Shown here piece by piece: positions 49,860 through 63,367 of a stretch of DNA of 64,000 nt (its first letter is position 1; every line of letters starts with the position of its first letter). A program made the position numbers and the translations under genes. The stretch is from NCBI GenBank assembly GCA_947179155.2, contig OX359275.1:35525308-35589307 (forward strand). The letters are read 5' to 3'. Under the pieces are notes generated by a model. The model saw nothing but the letters and a program-made list of their open reading frames with translations. It was not told the origin of the DNA and made no database searches. The stretch is from Hedera helix. Taxonomy: Eukaryota > Streptophyta > Magnoliopsida > Apiales > Araliaceae.

Positions 49860-51048
49860 ATGTATTAATTTATTCATATTTAAATAAATGAATTAAATAA
49901 ACCGTTTTGAAATAATTAAAACTAAAACTAAATTAAGAATACTAATAAAAATTAAGACTAATAACTAAGCTAACTTTTTAATCAATGAACGAAAAGTAAT
50001 GAGGTTTGGAATCCACAATATTACTATGTTTGTCTTACCATTCATTATTAATTCCCTTAATTCGAAGTAGCAATTTAAAAATCAATTCAATATTTTCTCA
50101 ATATCTTTCATTTAAGTTCATAAAAATATTTTTTTTTATAAATTCTTTTTTTCAAGATTAAATGCATAAGATCAAAGCAATATATGTATCTAATATTTTG
50201 AAAATTAAATAATCTAAGTTCTTAATTAAAACATTTAAATCACAACCTGAATTAAATTAAATTAAATATTTTGTTCTCATGTTCAATAAACATGTCCAAT
50301 AAAAATTTCTACCTAGAATCACTCTTTAATTAAACTCAATCAAATAAATAAGAATTATTAACTATTAAAACCAAATTAGAAATTCTAATAAATTTTTAGA
50401 CTATACATAATTAATATTGTTTCATCCTACACCTTATATTCTAATTTAGCAGTACATTATAAAAGTAAGAAAAAAAATTAAACAATAAACCATGTTATGT
50501 TGTAGCTGTTCTGTTTTTGTTTTTGTTCTGCAACACTGTTAACTGTTGCTGCTCTTTAATTCCTTGATGGGTCACTGCTCCAAAATTTGTTATAGTCTGA
50601 AGTTACTGCTTAGTTTTTCTCTATTGCGTTTAGCCCTTGATTTGTGTCGTGAGGTTCTCCTTTTTATAATGATACAACTCTAGTGTCTTGAGGCTGCTGC
50701 TCTTTTCTTTTTCTCCTGATCCCATTTTCTTTTGCTTTATCTTTGACTTTTTCTTACTTTATCATTTTCTCTATCTTTCTTTATCCCTTCTTTTCTTAAT
50801 GTTGGTCTCTTAATTCTTCAATTTCCTAATGAATCTCTTCTTCTTTATTTTGGGCCCACATCATTTCTTTTTTTTAAATTCCTTTCCTTTATCTTTTTAC
50901 TTGGGCTTATAATTGGATCCAAACATGGGCTTTTAAAAATTTCAGTACCTATTCACCAAAACAAATTCAATTAACAAAAAAATAATATAAAATTAGACTA
51001 TTAAATCTATTTTTGAAGAAAATAAATGTATATAAAATACGCCAATCA
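49860..51048 (-). mobile_element. Tat/Ogre-like LTR fragment
   Basis: On the minus strand it begins TGATTGGCGTATTTTATATA at 51048, similar to the LTR start at 15140 and typical of this clade. The body resembles the LTRs at 14058 and 51887. The right border lies inside gag-homologous sequence and the left border abuts the other gag remnant, so this is a truncated insertion or recombination product. Confidence 0.5.
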
Positions 51049-51700
51049 CCTGTGCAGCCAAGGCGAGAACTGTATCTATCTCATATATCTCAGTCGCCCT
51101 TAGTTAATTCATCCTTGCAGAAGGCCACTGGTAATTATTTGCAGCCATGGTCTCCAACTAGTCATAGGCCTCCCCAAAATTCTTCGCCATCAAAGTATCA
51201 CTCGTAGCTGTATCAATATTTATCCTTGTAGAACTGGATAATCTATTGTAGAATTTGTGCACTTGCAACCACTGGGGTATGTCATGCATGGTGTGGGCAT
51301 CTCCACAATAAATCTTTGAAGCGCTTTCATGCCTTATATAAAGATTCGGAATCATATTGCATGAAAGAAGTAATGTCGTTCCTCATCTTTGTAGTCTTGG
51401 TCGGCGAAAAGAACTTCGTTAGGAATTTTTCAGCCAAGTTGTGCTAGAACCCAGTGGTAGTGAGTGTAGCCAACATTTAGCCTTGTCCCGAAATGTGAAT
51501 GGGAACGAGCGAAGTCTAACAGCATCATTCGAGACTCCATTATACTTGAATGTATCACAAATCTCTAAGAAGTTTATCAGATGTTCATTCGGGTCATCGT
51601 TGGGCAAACTCCCAAACTGCACTAAATTCTGGATCATTTAAATCATGTCTAGCTTGATCTCAAAACGTGTAGCACAAATTGTTGGCCTTTGGATACTCCA
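51049..51700 (-). pseudogene. Tat/Ogre-type gag remnant
   Basis: Minus strand. It reads with 'NDDPNEHLINFLEICDTFKY' and 'VRLRSFPFTFRDKAKCWLHS' (51637-51419). Then in other frames come 'KMRNDITSFMQYDSESLY' and 'IPQWLQVHKFYN', ending near 'ALAAQV' at about 51050. This is the conserved gag of Tat/Athila-type gypsy elements. Several frame changes and stops are present. It sits in the right order after the primer site and 5' LTR to its right. Confidence 0.85.
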
Positions 51701-51867
51701 TTGGATTTTCGTGACTTATAGCATCGTATAATCTCAGAGTGATTTTTGGTCTTGATATGTCATTTAACATGAAAATGAAGTAAAAATTAAAATAAAATAA
51801 AAATATTTAAACTAAAACTAATTTGATTGAAATTAATATTGGCTAAAAATTATTAAATTAATTCTCT

Positions 51868-51884
51868 GACAACGGCGCCAAAAA
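51868..51884 (-). other. Primer-binding site, Tat/Ogre type
   Basis: On the minus strand 'ttggcgccgttgtcaga' follows the LTR end at 51887. The tggcgccgttg core is the usual primer site of Tat/Ogre elements. Confidence 0.8.
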
Positions 51885-51886
51885 CA

Positions 51887-52724
51887 TGTTTGCCTAATTT
51901 ACTGCTTAGGAAATACACACAAGTATACGAAATCGACCAGTAATATAACGGCAAGAAAAGTATCATTCTCATAGAGAATTATTTAATAATTATTTACCAA
52001 TTATCAACTTTATATAAAATTAATTTTATTTAAACAATTGATTGAGAACTATAAAATAAAATCTAATTAATAATTAATAATTAAATCAATAACAAGAAAT
52101 AAATCAGATTTTAAAGAGTTGAGATTATAATTTCTCCCAATACTTTATTTAAATCTTTGCACTCCCTTTTAAATTAATTAATTATATAGAATTGTTAACT
52201 AGGAATTATTTATAATATTTACGATTCTTTATCGATGACAAGTAAGTATCTCATACTTAAATAAATCACTATAGGTCTATGTGAATTAAATAAAGCAGAA
52301 GTCATTAAATTCAGATTTCCAAAAAGGTTACATATGACATATATGTATCTTCATCCTACACACAAACCAATTATTCAATCCAAAGAATAATAAATCAGTC
52401 ACATGATATCATATTCAGATATAAACCTATAATACATATTTAGATTTCATATAGATTATCCCAATTAATTACCCGCAAATAATTCATGCATGAATGTCCA
52501 CAAATATTTAGCACAAAAATATTTGAATCTAAATCTATAATTCATTAAACAACTTCATCTAGATTATCAAATTAATTACTACGACTAATTAATACCTAAA
52601 AGCACAAAACACGATAACAATTCATATATAATCAAATATAATAAAAAAGAAAGTAAATTAATATAAACTACACATTGGGTTTCATTGCAATCTTAATTAA
52701 GTGTTTAGCTCATAACTAAAGAAG

Positions 52725-52772
<48 letters not shown>

Positions 52773-53501
52773 AAAGTTAAAGAGAAGAGTTAGAGAAAAA
52801 AATCTGAGTTGAAGCGTAATCTTCAATCTTCTTATTCAATCCTTGTAATCCTTCCTTGATTTCTCTTTTAGATAAAATAAAACTTTGCTTGAATCTATTT
52901 TACTCCTACTCTAATCTATGTTAATATCCTCTATATATGCCTCATATCCTATATATTTATAGGTGACAATAATAATCCCAAGCATATGTAAAAACCCAAT
53001 CCAAATTGGAGTCAAAAAGCATAAAAAAATGGGTCCAAAACTTGACCTAGCCAGCCTTGGGCGCTGCAACACCACCGGTTTTGTGAAGGTTTTGGGTGCT
53101 GCGACACCGATTTTGTGAAGGTTTTGGGCGCTGTAGAGCCTAAACATTTTTAACTTCATTTGTTGGAAAAATGGCCAGAATTTTTTCATCCAAACTTCGA
53201 TTAAGATAATTTAATATGTTTCAAAAAGTTGAAAAGTATCTCTACAACTTTCATGTTTTAGGATTTGAGAAATTCTGAATAGATCAAGGTCAAAATTGGA
53301 CATAAAGTGACTGTTATGCAAAAAAACAAGCTGAAAATTCAAACACGGTAACGCCAAGCTTTGATCCACGTATCCATTATTCCAATTCCTATAAAACAAT
53401 TTTAAAACACATAAAATGAATATAAAATACTTAAAAATTCATAAATTATTAAATTAAAAGATAATCAATATATGAGTATAAAACCTAGTTATCACTAAAC
53501 A
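51887..53501 (-). mobile_element. Tat/Ogre-like 5' LTR, 1.6 kb
   Basis: Minus strand. It starts TGTTTAGTGATAACTAGG at 53501 and ends 'taaattaggcaaaca' at 51887, immediately before the primer site. A (TA)n run lies at 52729-52770. With the gag remnant it gives a minus-oriented element that lacks pol. Confidence 0.75.
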
Positions 53502-53670
53502 TGCTTAAGTTAATTAATCATCCAATAACTTTCCATGATTTAGGAAAAAAGTGGTGCATTAGGCAGTAAATTAGGGAAAAAGGTGTGCAAGGCTCAAGAT
53601 ATCACATGGCTCAAAATTTTTAACCAACACAATTAATGCTCAGGGATGAGGTCGGTTATGCTAGGAGTAT

Positions 53671-53672
<2 letters not shown>

Positions 53673-53749
<77 letters not shown>
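53673..53749. repeat. (TA)n microsatellite
   Basis: An AT dinucleotide run of about 77 bp; the open frame across it encodes Tyr-Ile repeats and is not a gene. Confidence 0.95.
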
Positions 53750-53751
<2 letters not shown>

Positions 53752-54385
53752 CCAACATGCTCACTTATATTAGGCCATTCATAAGAAGTCCTTGGGCCTC
53801 TGCCACCAACATTTGGGTTTATAATGAAATTCCTCCTTGGGGCTTAGACTTTACTAATAATACAATCAAACATTGGGCCAATTAATCATACCCTACATGC
53901 ATACTCCTTGAGCTAACTACAAAATATTCCTATAAGACTTTTAAATATTTACTTGGGCTTGATCATAGGACTCATCTCATACATAGCCAATAATTATTTT
54001 GGACCTCTTCTAATCTCTTTTCATGGACTAATTAAGGTGATTAATCCCTTAATTATTTAATTAACACAATTATATCTTTCATGAGATTTACCTCATTCCT
54101 TCTCTTAAGCTTCCATTATTGTAATACAAGGCTCAACATCCAAGCTTAGTTAATTTATAACATAAGCTTCAACGCATAAACCTCACAATTTAGTAATTTA
54201 TATTAACTGTCTTCTTTGTTCCATACTTAATTCAATTTCATTGAACTAGTTAGTCTCATTAACTACCAGTACAGTTTACAACATACACACATATATACAT
54301 ATGTATTTTATAATGACACATAATCATTTTCAAATGATTTCCATTGCATTAATATTAATATTACAAAATTTTCTAGGTCATTACA
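53750..54385 (-). mobile_element. Truncated Tekay-like LTR, U3 part
   Basis: On the minus strand it begins TGTAATGACCTAGAAAATTT at 54385, with 'gcccaa'-type motifs 430-510 bp in, as in the related LTRs. It stops at the (TA)n run. Left part lost. Confidence 0.5.
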
Positions 54386-55659
54386 ATATGTCTTTTAATC
54401 CACAATCTTAGCGATTAAGGTTACAATAGCCCTATAACAAGGCCCAAAAGTTTAATAATGTCAACGATCACGCACCCTACTTGTAATGACCCCAAATCCG
54501 GGCCACTTGAATCTCGAATCTGGTTCGCCACTATACAACATTTTCCTTATCGTTCATGAATTACAACAATATTCTAATTGCTATATAATCATTTATTTAA
54601 AACTTTACATCATCTTTTTCTATTCCAGAATCGCAATCTTTACAAATTTCTAGTATGTCTCAATATCATACATGATGCGAGTTCATTCTATTACAATCAA
54701 TTTGACTATTTAAACACTCACAATACACACTAACCATTTCTTTAATTACAGAATCATTTTACCTGTCAAATCTGAATTCATAACAACAACAATCATTCAG
54801 ACTTTCGGTGAAAGTAATACGCATTCATGTTCCTTGATCTTTATCAAAAAATTCGGATATCTCGCACTTATCTGAAAGTGTTGGTTTTATAGCAAGAGTG
54901 AGCACGACGGCTCAGCAAGTCTAACAGTTACACATTATATGCTTCAAATGTTATACATACTTTGCATTTTATACCTACATCATGCTTTTCATTTTATAAA
55001 TGCTTCATACTTCTTATGCATCACATATAATACACAACTAGCCTCTATCAAATCATGCTTTATATTTTATATATATTTCACATTGTAATCATATTTCATA
55101 CTTTTCACATACTTCACATACACTCATACTTTATTGGTTTCACATAACACAAATAATATCAATATATCTTTATATCAACAATTTAATATTACATTGTAGC
55201 ATAGCAATGCACATAGGAGCAAGTTCTGAAAAACTTGTCTGGTTCTCTTATACCATTTACGCTTATTTTGTGTCTTTCGTTCAACCTACAGTTTATATAT
55301 GAAATTGACATCATCATTAGTTACAATGATTATTACTTAGTCTCTATATAAGACTCTAACTTCAAATTATTAACTCTTAAAATGTCCGACAAACAAACCC
55401 TTGAGTTTCGAACAAAAATCCTAGCCCAAAATATAGTTCAGACATGTCGGGTACGCTTAACCAACTTACGCATTCACTACATGTTCTTCGTACAACCCAT
55501 TTTTAATAAGTTGTCAAAATTAGTCACAAATGGACTATTTACATTGGTTTAATTCAATTAAACTTTCTTCTTTTACATAACTTAATGATTTGAACATTTA
55601 ATAATGTACCAAATACCTCAAAATATTATTTACCTATGATAATATACAATTACATTCAA

Positions 55660-56110
55660 ATATTATTAATCATTTAATAATATTTTAATCACTTATTAAT
55701 AATATTAATTATTTAATAATATTTTAACCTCTTACTAATATTACTAACCATTTAATAATATTTTAATTATTTATTAATAGTATTAACCATTTAATAATAT
55801 TTTAATCTTTTACTAATATTATTCGTCATTTAATAATATTTTAATCTCTTATTAATATTATTAACCATTTAATAATATTTTAATCACATATTAATATTAT
55901 TAACCATTTAATAATATTTTAATCACTTATTAATATTATTAATCATTTAATAATATTTTAATCTCTTACTAATATTATTCACTATTTAATAATATTTTAA
56001 TCACTTATTAATATTATTAACTGTTTAATAATATTTTAATTATTTACTAATGTTATTAATCATTTAACAGCCTTTTAATCACATACTAATATTATTAATA
56101 TTTTAATAAT
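55660..56110 (-). repeat. 40-bp AT-rich tandem array
   Basis: About 11 imperfect copies of 'taataatattttaatcact' plus 'tattaatattattaaccatt'. It is the reverse-complement counterpart of the array at 7860-8475, at the same distance (about 1.2 kb) from the LTR end. Confidence 0.9.
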
Positions 56111-57239
56111 CTTCAAACAATATCAATAGTTAACTTTTTAATTATGTTAATCTTAGTATTTATTTTAAACATTTAGCTACCATTTAGTCACTAATAGACT
56201 CTATATATATATATATTGGTTTATTATTCAAACACATTCATTTTACACTTATTTCAACTTAATTTTTCAAAGAAAATCCGTCACGGACAGACCAGACCCG
56301 AACCGACCTGACCTGACCCAGACAGTAAAAACAGGTTCTGGGCAGTATGTTTGACCGCTGCGGTGGTGGGCCAAAAATCAAAAATTCTAATTTATGGACT
56401 GTCCTACCCTACTTCACTCAAACTGTCATAATGTTTTCATTTCAAAATATTTTTGGGTGTTTCTTAAGTCCATTCTCATCATAATTTCTCCCTCTACAAT
56501 TTCTCTTTAGATCACAAATCTGAATTCTAAACAGAAGTAGGCTTGAAATCATTCACAAGGACATAATGAAAACTAGATTCATAAATCCTTGATTCGATTG
56601 GTTCAAACATGATACTACAAACATTATTTACTAGACCATCATATTTTATGACTCTACATACATCATATACATAACATACATAATATATATCCCCACTAGT
56701 TCAAACATTTACAACATAAAATAAAATATCAAGGTTAAGAAACTTTTCAACCTTCATAGTTCCTTCTTCTTCCTTGCTTGAGGCTAGACTTTGATTACTA
56801 GACTCCTCCTTTCTTCTTCTCTCTTTGATCGAACCCTCAACCTTTCTAGAATGAGCTCTCAAGCTCAGAAACTCTCTCAAGCTATCACACTCCAACACTT
56901 AGTGAAATATGAGCTCTCACTTCTCTCTAGAATACTTCTCTCACTAAAGTTGGTGTAAACAACAAATGACAAAACTCTTGCTAGCCTTGGTGATGAGTTC
57001 TATTTATAGGACTCAACTAACCTCACTTATCATCCACTAATCAACTAACATAGGTGAATTAAAGGTTTAATCCATACTTACTATTTTAGTGAGTGACTAC
57101 ATGATTGACTATATGATTGACCCATTGATTGACCACCAAGAATGACAACCATCAAGATAACCTTCAAGCAATCAATTGAGTAAAACACAAGCAACTAATT
57201 GAGTAAAACACAAGCAACATAACACCAACATTTAACTCT

Positions 57240-57743
57240 CATGTGGTTAACTCTCTAACTCTCCTCAAGACATAGGGTTAAAGTACTACATTTAACCTTG
57301 GTCATTCAAATACCCAACATTGGTTAAAGCTCATCTTATTTATATATTTACATATTTATACATCTCCCAACAATTAACCACAGTGTGGTTAACTCTCTAC
57401 ATTCAAATGACCTAGGTTAGTCCACACACTCAACCATGGTCCAAACTCATCATATCAATAGATATATTTATTTTATCATTTTTCACCAATTAACACAAGT
57501 AAGGTTAATTCTCTACAATTAAGTATACATATATATTCAATATATTCATATATTTACTAACACTTAACTCTAGCATTGGTTAAGATTTTATTTTTATTAT
57601 CACTTAGGGTTAACAACTAACCCAACAATGGTTAGCTCTCTACAAACATAAATTTATAAATTTAGGAAATTGACCATCTTGATTGACTAGGGTTGGTGAA
57701 CCACCCCTTAGTTGAGTGTAAGCAATAAAAACAAAACACCAAC

Positions 57744-57784
<41 letters not shown>

Positions 57785-57970
57785 ACACTTGCAATTTTAT
57801 TACATATATAGATTATATATTTATACTTACACAAATAAACTCAAGCATAGTTAACTGTAACTATTCATGACCTAGGGTTACTACACTAACCCAAGCTTGG
57901 TCAACTCTCTACATTATATATATGTTAATACATCTTCTAACAATTAACTCATGTAAGGTTACTCTCCTCT
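57240..57970 (-). repeat. Degenerate ~130 bp repeats in LTR U3
   Basis: 'ggttaactctctac'-like motifs recur near 57243, 57384, 57501, 57629 and 57896 (spacing 117-141 bp, one double), alternating with AT-rich spacers and 'cctagggtta' motifs. A (CA)n run lies at 57757-57784. The array lies upstream of the TATA box in the LTR direction. Confidence 0.65.
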
Positions 57971-58455
57971 AACAACGAACCCAAAGTAAAACTATCAACC
58001 TCACCTTAGTTAATTCTCATACATCACTAACACTTTAACCCAATATTTGACCATCAATTGGACTAAAGGATTGGACCATTAAATTCAACTTACATTGGGC
58101 TCCACATTAAATTCTTTTGGACTCATCATATAACTTTTATTGGGCTTATCACATAATTATCTTGGGCTAGTCCACTAATATATAATTAAATTACTTAAAC
58201 TCTTCATGAGGCTTAATCCATAAATTTATTTTGGATCTCTTCATAATTATCAACAAGACTTAAAATAATTAAAATATTGTACTTGTTTTAATCCATTATT
58301 GGACTCTATACTATAACTTGATAATTAAGTTAATTACTTAATTAATTAACTTTTTATTATTGCCTTCCTAGGCAATCATTCTAACTTTTCTATTTACTAT
58401 CATAACTTTAACTCATAACTAATATAAGTAACCTAATTAATTATATTTCATAACA

Positions 58456-60738
58456 TTCCTTCTTACTCCATATTAAAACTAATTAATTTATTAGTTTTGT
58501 TGAGTATTAATTTACTCATCTTCTTAGTTGGCTAAAAAGCACACTTTAGGTACATAAGTATCTATATAACCACATTCACTTCTTTATTGAATTTATTTTC
58601 TTAATAAATTCTCCACATGCATCATTATAATATTCTCACATAAACTCTTTCGTCAAACAATCTTATCAATTTTTAAAGGTATTATATTACCTTACATTTA
58701 TTATACTTCCAAGTTTATATATTAATCACTTATATGTTTTAAATTTTATAACTTATATTTCACACATTTAATCCCTAACAAATAAATGAGGTAAGAAAAA
58801 AAAAATGTTTACTCATTTCCTACACATCTCACTTCTCCAACTCTAGGTTTTAAACCTTAACCTTTAATTAATCATTTAAGATCTTATTTACAAGTCTTGT
58901 AAATATCCGGAGTATTAAACTACTCAGGTATCTAAAAAGTGTACACTCCCCGAAGGACATTTAAAGGTGTGCGCCTTAGTAGGTCCTATATAGTTCCGGA
59001 ACTAACGTGAACACTAACGTGTTCTATACGCCAGATTAAGGATTTCAAAAAAAATTCACAATCTCATCGATATTCAAAACTATACTGATTTCACAGTTCA
59101 AAATCATATAATCCCATTTCACAGTTCAAAAATAAATACATGATCCGAAGTTTTGAAATAAAAGAATATAACATTTTAATTTAAATTGAAACCTTAAATA
59201 AAACCTAATAAATTTTGAAACCATTTATTTAAGCATTTGAGTAATTACTAAGGCGCGTATATAAAAGTAAATGATAATTTGAAAATACTAAATAGTTCAG
59301 AGATCCAATTACCTCGATATTGTTAAACACGAAAATCAATAACCGAACAAATCCTAAATGCCAACGATATCAAATACGAAATGTTATTCACCACAAAAAT
59401 ATTTTCACCTTGAATTAAATATACTCCAAACTAATAATTCCATAATAATTTGTAATTCATTCAATGTGCCTTTAATTATCGCCTTAGATCACTATTAATA
59501 CTACAAAACTTGAAAGTCAATAACAAAACTTAAGAAATTCTTAACAAATTATTCTCAAAACATCAGTCCACTATTATGATCTTATCGCCATTAATGAAAA
59601 CTTATTTGTCAAATTAATTAATTCTAACAGAAACTAGAGTTTGAATACTCCAATTTAGCTTCAAGAATCACCTAAATCGGATTTAAAATCTTTAAGTTAT
59701 ACATTTTTAAATATTAGAATTCACTACTGAAAATCTACTTGAAAAATCCTAGACCAACCACATTTTAAAATTCATTACAAATCATACGTTCAAAATTGGC
59801 GACCATGTTCTTAGTTTATATATGTATAACATATCTAACAATTATAACAATCCAACGGTCGGATTAAGAGATATAACCCACGCAATAAACCTTAAAATAT
59901 AGAAATTGATTTTCAGATTTTTAATGTTTACATTCAATCAAATTATATTCTTTTATATAAATTTATCTCCTCTTTTCGATTATCATGACCTCTAATTCCA
60001 TGTCTCTATTTTGATCAAATATAATCTATAATTTAAAAACCCTCGTAACTAAACCTGAAATCAAAATATAAAATAATGTGTACCTTCCTTGTTCGTCTTT
60101 CTTTAATACGCAGAAGTAAAGAATGTGACTTTTAAGTCTTTTAGAATCTTCAAAATTTCTTCATGTATTTACGAAAATTGTATCTCTAAAAAAGATACAC
60201 GAAATAGCCTCAAGAATCACTCAATTTTGAGTTAATATGATTGAATTACAAATTTTTAAAATTAGGGTTGAAAATAGTGACGAGAAACAGGATAAATTGT
60301 ATTTTTCATAAATTTTAGGCATGAATATGTTGTCAAATAACTTTTTTCGTTCTTCACAGTTGTGGAGGACAAAAAAGGGAAGAAACGGGCTTTGGATTCA
60401 CTCAATTTCGACATCAAATGAATTAATTATGATTTTTCTAAGGAGTTACAGAATATATAAGTATTCTACTCGGGAATTCAACTAACTAAATTAGAATAAG
60501 ATTAAGATTACATCTCCATTCTTTAAATACAAATATGAAACAATATAGGAGCTATCAAAACCCTAATGTACTCCTCAGTTTTAATTAGTTCAATTATTTA
60601 ATTAGCTATTAAAAGAGTTTAACTTTCCAAACGAAATAAAAAAAAAATAGTAACTTACTTCTTCTTTTTCAATTCAATTATGCTCTTAGAAAATTCAAAT
60701 TAATATTTAATTATTAACAAAAATTCGGGTTATTACAT
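58456..60738 (-). mobile_element. 3' LTR of a non-coding gypsy element, interrupted
   Basis: On the minus strand it begins TGTAATAACCCGAATTTTTG at 60738, directly after the internal tail 'gttgggaagaa'. It runs left to where the 54482-58455 LTR begins. Its own 3' end was not recognised, so the second LTR may be nested in it. Confidence 0.55.
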
Positions 60739-61787
60739 TCTTCCCAACTTAAAAATAATTTCGTCCTCGAAATTCAAATAAGCTACCAAAAGTTTTATTT
60801 TTATTTATCTATCTTTGCAAAACTCTAATGACATTAGATAAACAAAAATACTCTACAAATTATATAACAAACTCTCCCTAGCACCTCAAGAGCTTCAAAA
60901 TATCCCAATTTCAATTCGAATTAATTCTCAAATATTATTACAACAAATAATATACCACTAAGATATCTTAATCACTATATTAAACTCTAAGTCACATTCT
61001 ATTATTTGCACAAGCAAGCTGCCTACTTTAAACTGTTCAAGGTCTCGAAAAATCTATTGAATTTTATCACTTACTATCTAATCATTTAATAAACCATTTA
61101 TCTCTTAGTGCAAATCTTAACACAACAAATTCCAAAATCTCCTTATACTATCACAAAAACTTCATGCAACATAACTCTAATATCCTACTAGAAAATAGCC
61201 ACAAAATTGATCGTTAATCTCAAATAATTAATTTAATTATCTCGAATATCTATAACTCAAGTTTACAAGAGATCATTTATACTTAATAGTTTTCACTTTA
61301 TCATATTATCTCATCAATACACATACCTCACATCATCCACAAGCTTAATAAAAATCAAAGCATAACCCAAATCAAATATTCAATTCTAATATCATAATAG
61401 ATTGCTACCAAAAAGCACTTTAACAATTAATTCTTCAAAATTAAATACTTGCTGATACAAATACTCATATCGTAATCATATTACACATATGACTATTTCT
61501 TAACTGTACAAAATATAGCTTTATTCTCCTTAATGATCCAATCACAATTCTTAACTAATATTATTACTCCATCACATAACGATAATAACCTTGACAAATT
61601 ATCTCACTTTTCTCAAATCAACTACAAATCGTAAAGAGACCAACATGTGGTCAAAATTAAGACCAACCAAATAGAGAATCAAATCAAGACAAACTCCTAT
61701 GTCTACTCAGTGATTTACCTATAACTCACAAGTCAAGCCTAAAGGCAATCTACAAAATCATAACCTAAACTCTGATATCATCTCTGT
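60739..61787 (-). mobile_element. Internal region of a coding-poor LTR retrotransposon
   Basis: Minus strand. At the right end, after an LTR end, is a primer site (61765-61785; 'tgatatcagagtttagg', close to the initiator-Met consensus). At the left end is the gypsy tail 'tttcgaggacgaaatt' followed by polypurine 'agttgggaagaa'. Only about 1.05 kb separates them, with no open frame of note. gag-pol is deleted, or the element is naturally non-autonomous. Confidence 0.7.
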
Positions 61788-62200
61788 CACAACCCGAATC
61801 CGCTACAGGTTCGAGTTGCTACACGTCGCAAGCCTAAACAAAAATAACTCAACAATAATCCTAAATTAAAACCCAATAATAACCATCTTTCAAAATCAAC
61901 TCAAATGAATACAAACTAAATATCAAATTCGTAAAATGAAAATGCAGCTCTCGAAACTAAAAGTTTTATAAAAATTTCAATGAGAAAAAGAAATAAATAT
62001 CCTAAACTAAACTCCAGCTATGCACAAATGATTGAATATTGAATAACAAGAGTATTTCTATAATTTCATAATAAGAAATGTAAAAATTTTAAAATTTGAG
62101 ATGGATTATTCGCTCATGATCTCTAAAAAAGAAATAATATATATATAAATAAGCATATTTTTATTCAATTAAGTACAAATATATTGCAAGAAAATATTAA
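61788..62200 (-). mobile_element. 5' LTR, 3' portion only
   Basis: On the minus strand it ends GGATTCGGGTTGTGACA at 61788, next to the primer site. This end differs from GGGTCATTACA at 54482. The outer border is not defined; the stretch to about 62890 shows no other feature. Confidence 0.5.
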
Positions 62201-62890
62201 AATAACAAAATTATTCCCGCTGAATTCCGTGTCTTGTAGCATGATGGCAAATATTTGATTATGAGAAGACTACTGTAAATGATCCTTTGCCACTATCTTC
62301 CCTGTAAATTGTAATTGTAGCATTATAGAAATGGACACTTGTCAATTTCATGGAGGTATTCAACTGCACAAAAGTATTTGACTGCTCTGCCTCAATCTCG
62401 ATTTAATAAATATAAAATCTCACGCCTGTAGCGCGTGAAAGCTACTTATAGTTGTAAATTAACTATAAAGCATTTATGATTATAATATTTATTAGTATCA
62501 AAAACTAAATAAAATTATATTAAATTTAAATTTTATTTCAGAAAAATTTTAAATAATTAAAATTAATTATATATTTTAAAACGAGTAACCAACATTAATT
62601 TAATAACTATAAAAAATACCGTGTGAGACCTACAACTAATTAGAAAGTATTTCTAATTTTAATATTAATTATTATTAAAAATTAAATAAAACTAAATCAT
62701 AATCTTGTGCAAAGTACAATTTTTGTTATAAGATTATTGCGTTGTTTATAATTTTGGTATTATACTATACCAATACATTAACTATAATAATAATTGATTA
62801 TGATAATTCTTGTATAAAAAAATTATATTTTTCTAAAATATGTTATTTAATTGATAAAAGTTTAAGAATAATAATAATTATAATAGGAGA

Positions 62891-63063
62891 ATATGGAGGT
62901 GCATAATTGTGTAACTTTTTAATTTATACAGTTTGTCAAAATTACGTCGTTTTGACAGAAATATGAGATCATCAGTACCACTAAATTAAAAACAATCAGC
63001 TAAAACGACGTAGTTTGACAGTCTGTATAAATTTAAAAGTTACACAACTGTTCATATCCATTT
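62891..63063. mobile_element. Foldback MITE, about 173 bp
   Basis: Arms of about 65 bp pair with few mismatches: left 'attgtgtaactttttaattt', 'acgtcgttttgacag'; right is the reverse complement with 'gttgtgtaacttttaaattt' and 'actacgtcgtttt'. The loop is about 40 bp. Target duplication unclear. Confidence 0.8.
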
Positions 63064-63367
63064 TTTTCATAATAATAATAATAATAATTCATATAATATA
63101 AATAATAGTATTTAATTATTCATTTGTTTATATATTAATATATTTGTCTACTTATGTAATGAAAAACTTTACTCAAATTAGTCATCCAAACTATTTGATC
63201 ACTACTAAATTAATTAACAAACGGAACCGAAAAGGAATTATAAATAGAACTAAATTAAAAGAGATAATATTATAAAGGATCGGGCTTTGTTTAAAAAATA
63301 AGAGTTGGGTTAGGTTATTATTAGAACTTGAAAACTGGGAGTCGCCGTTGCGCTTCTTCCTCCTCAC

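Larger units (their letters stand above)
54482..58455 (-). mobile_element. Tekay-like LTR related to the 6129-9739 solo LTR
   Basis: On the minus strand it ends GGATTTGGGGTCATTACA at 54482. It starts at about 58455 (TGTTATGAAATATAATT, a degraded TGTAATGACC). A TATA box (ctataaatag) lies near 57010. It shares with the 6129 element the 40-bp array, the 'gcccaa' U3 region, a 'ggttcgggtc' segment near 56300 and the end motif. It is longer, partly because of repeats in U3. Flanking five-mers CTACT and TTCCT do not match, so the right border is tentative. Confidence 0.65.

Noticed and set aside
53646..53885. 79-codon frame with Tyr-Ile repeats
   Set aside because: Produced by the (TA)n microsatellite.
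54386..54481. 95-bp segment between two LTR borders as a gene or target site
   Set aside because: Too short to judge; no duplication pairs with it. It may be leftover of an interrupted LTR.
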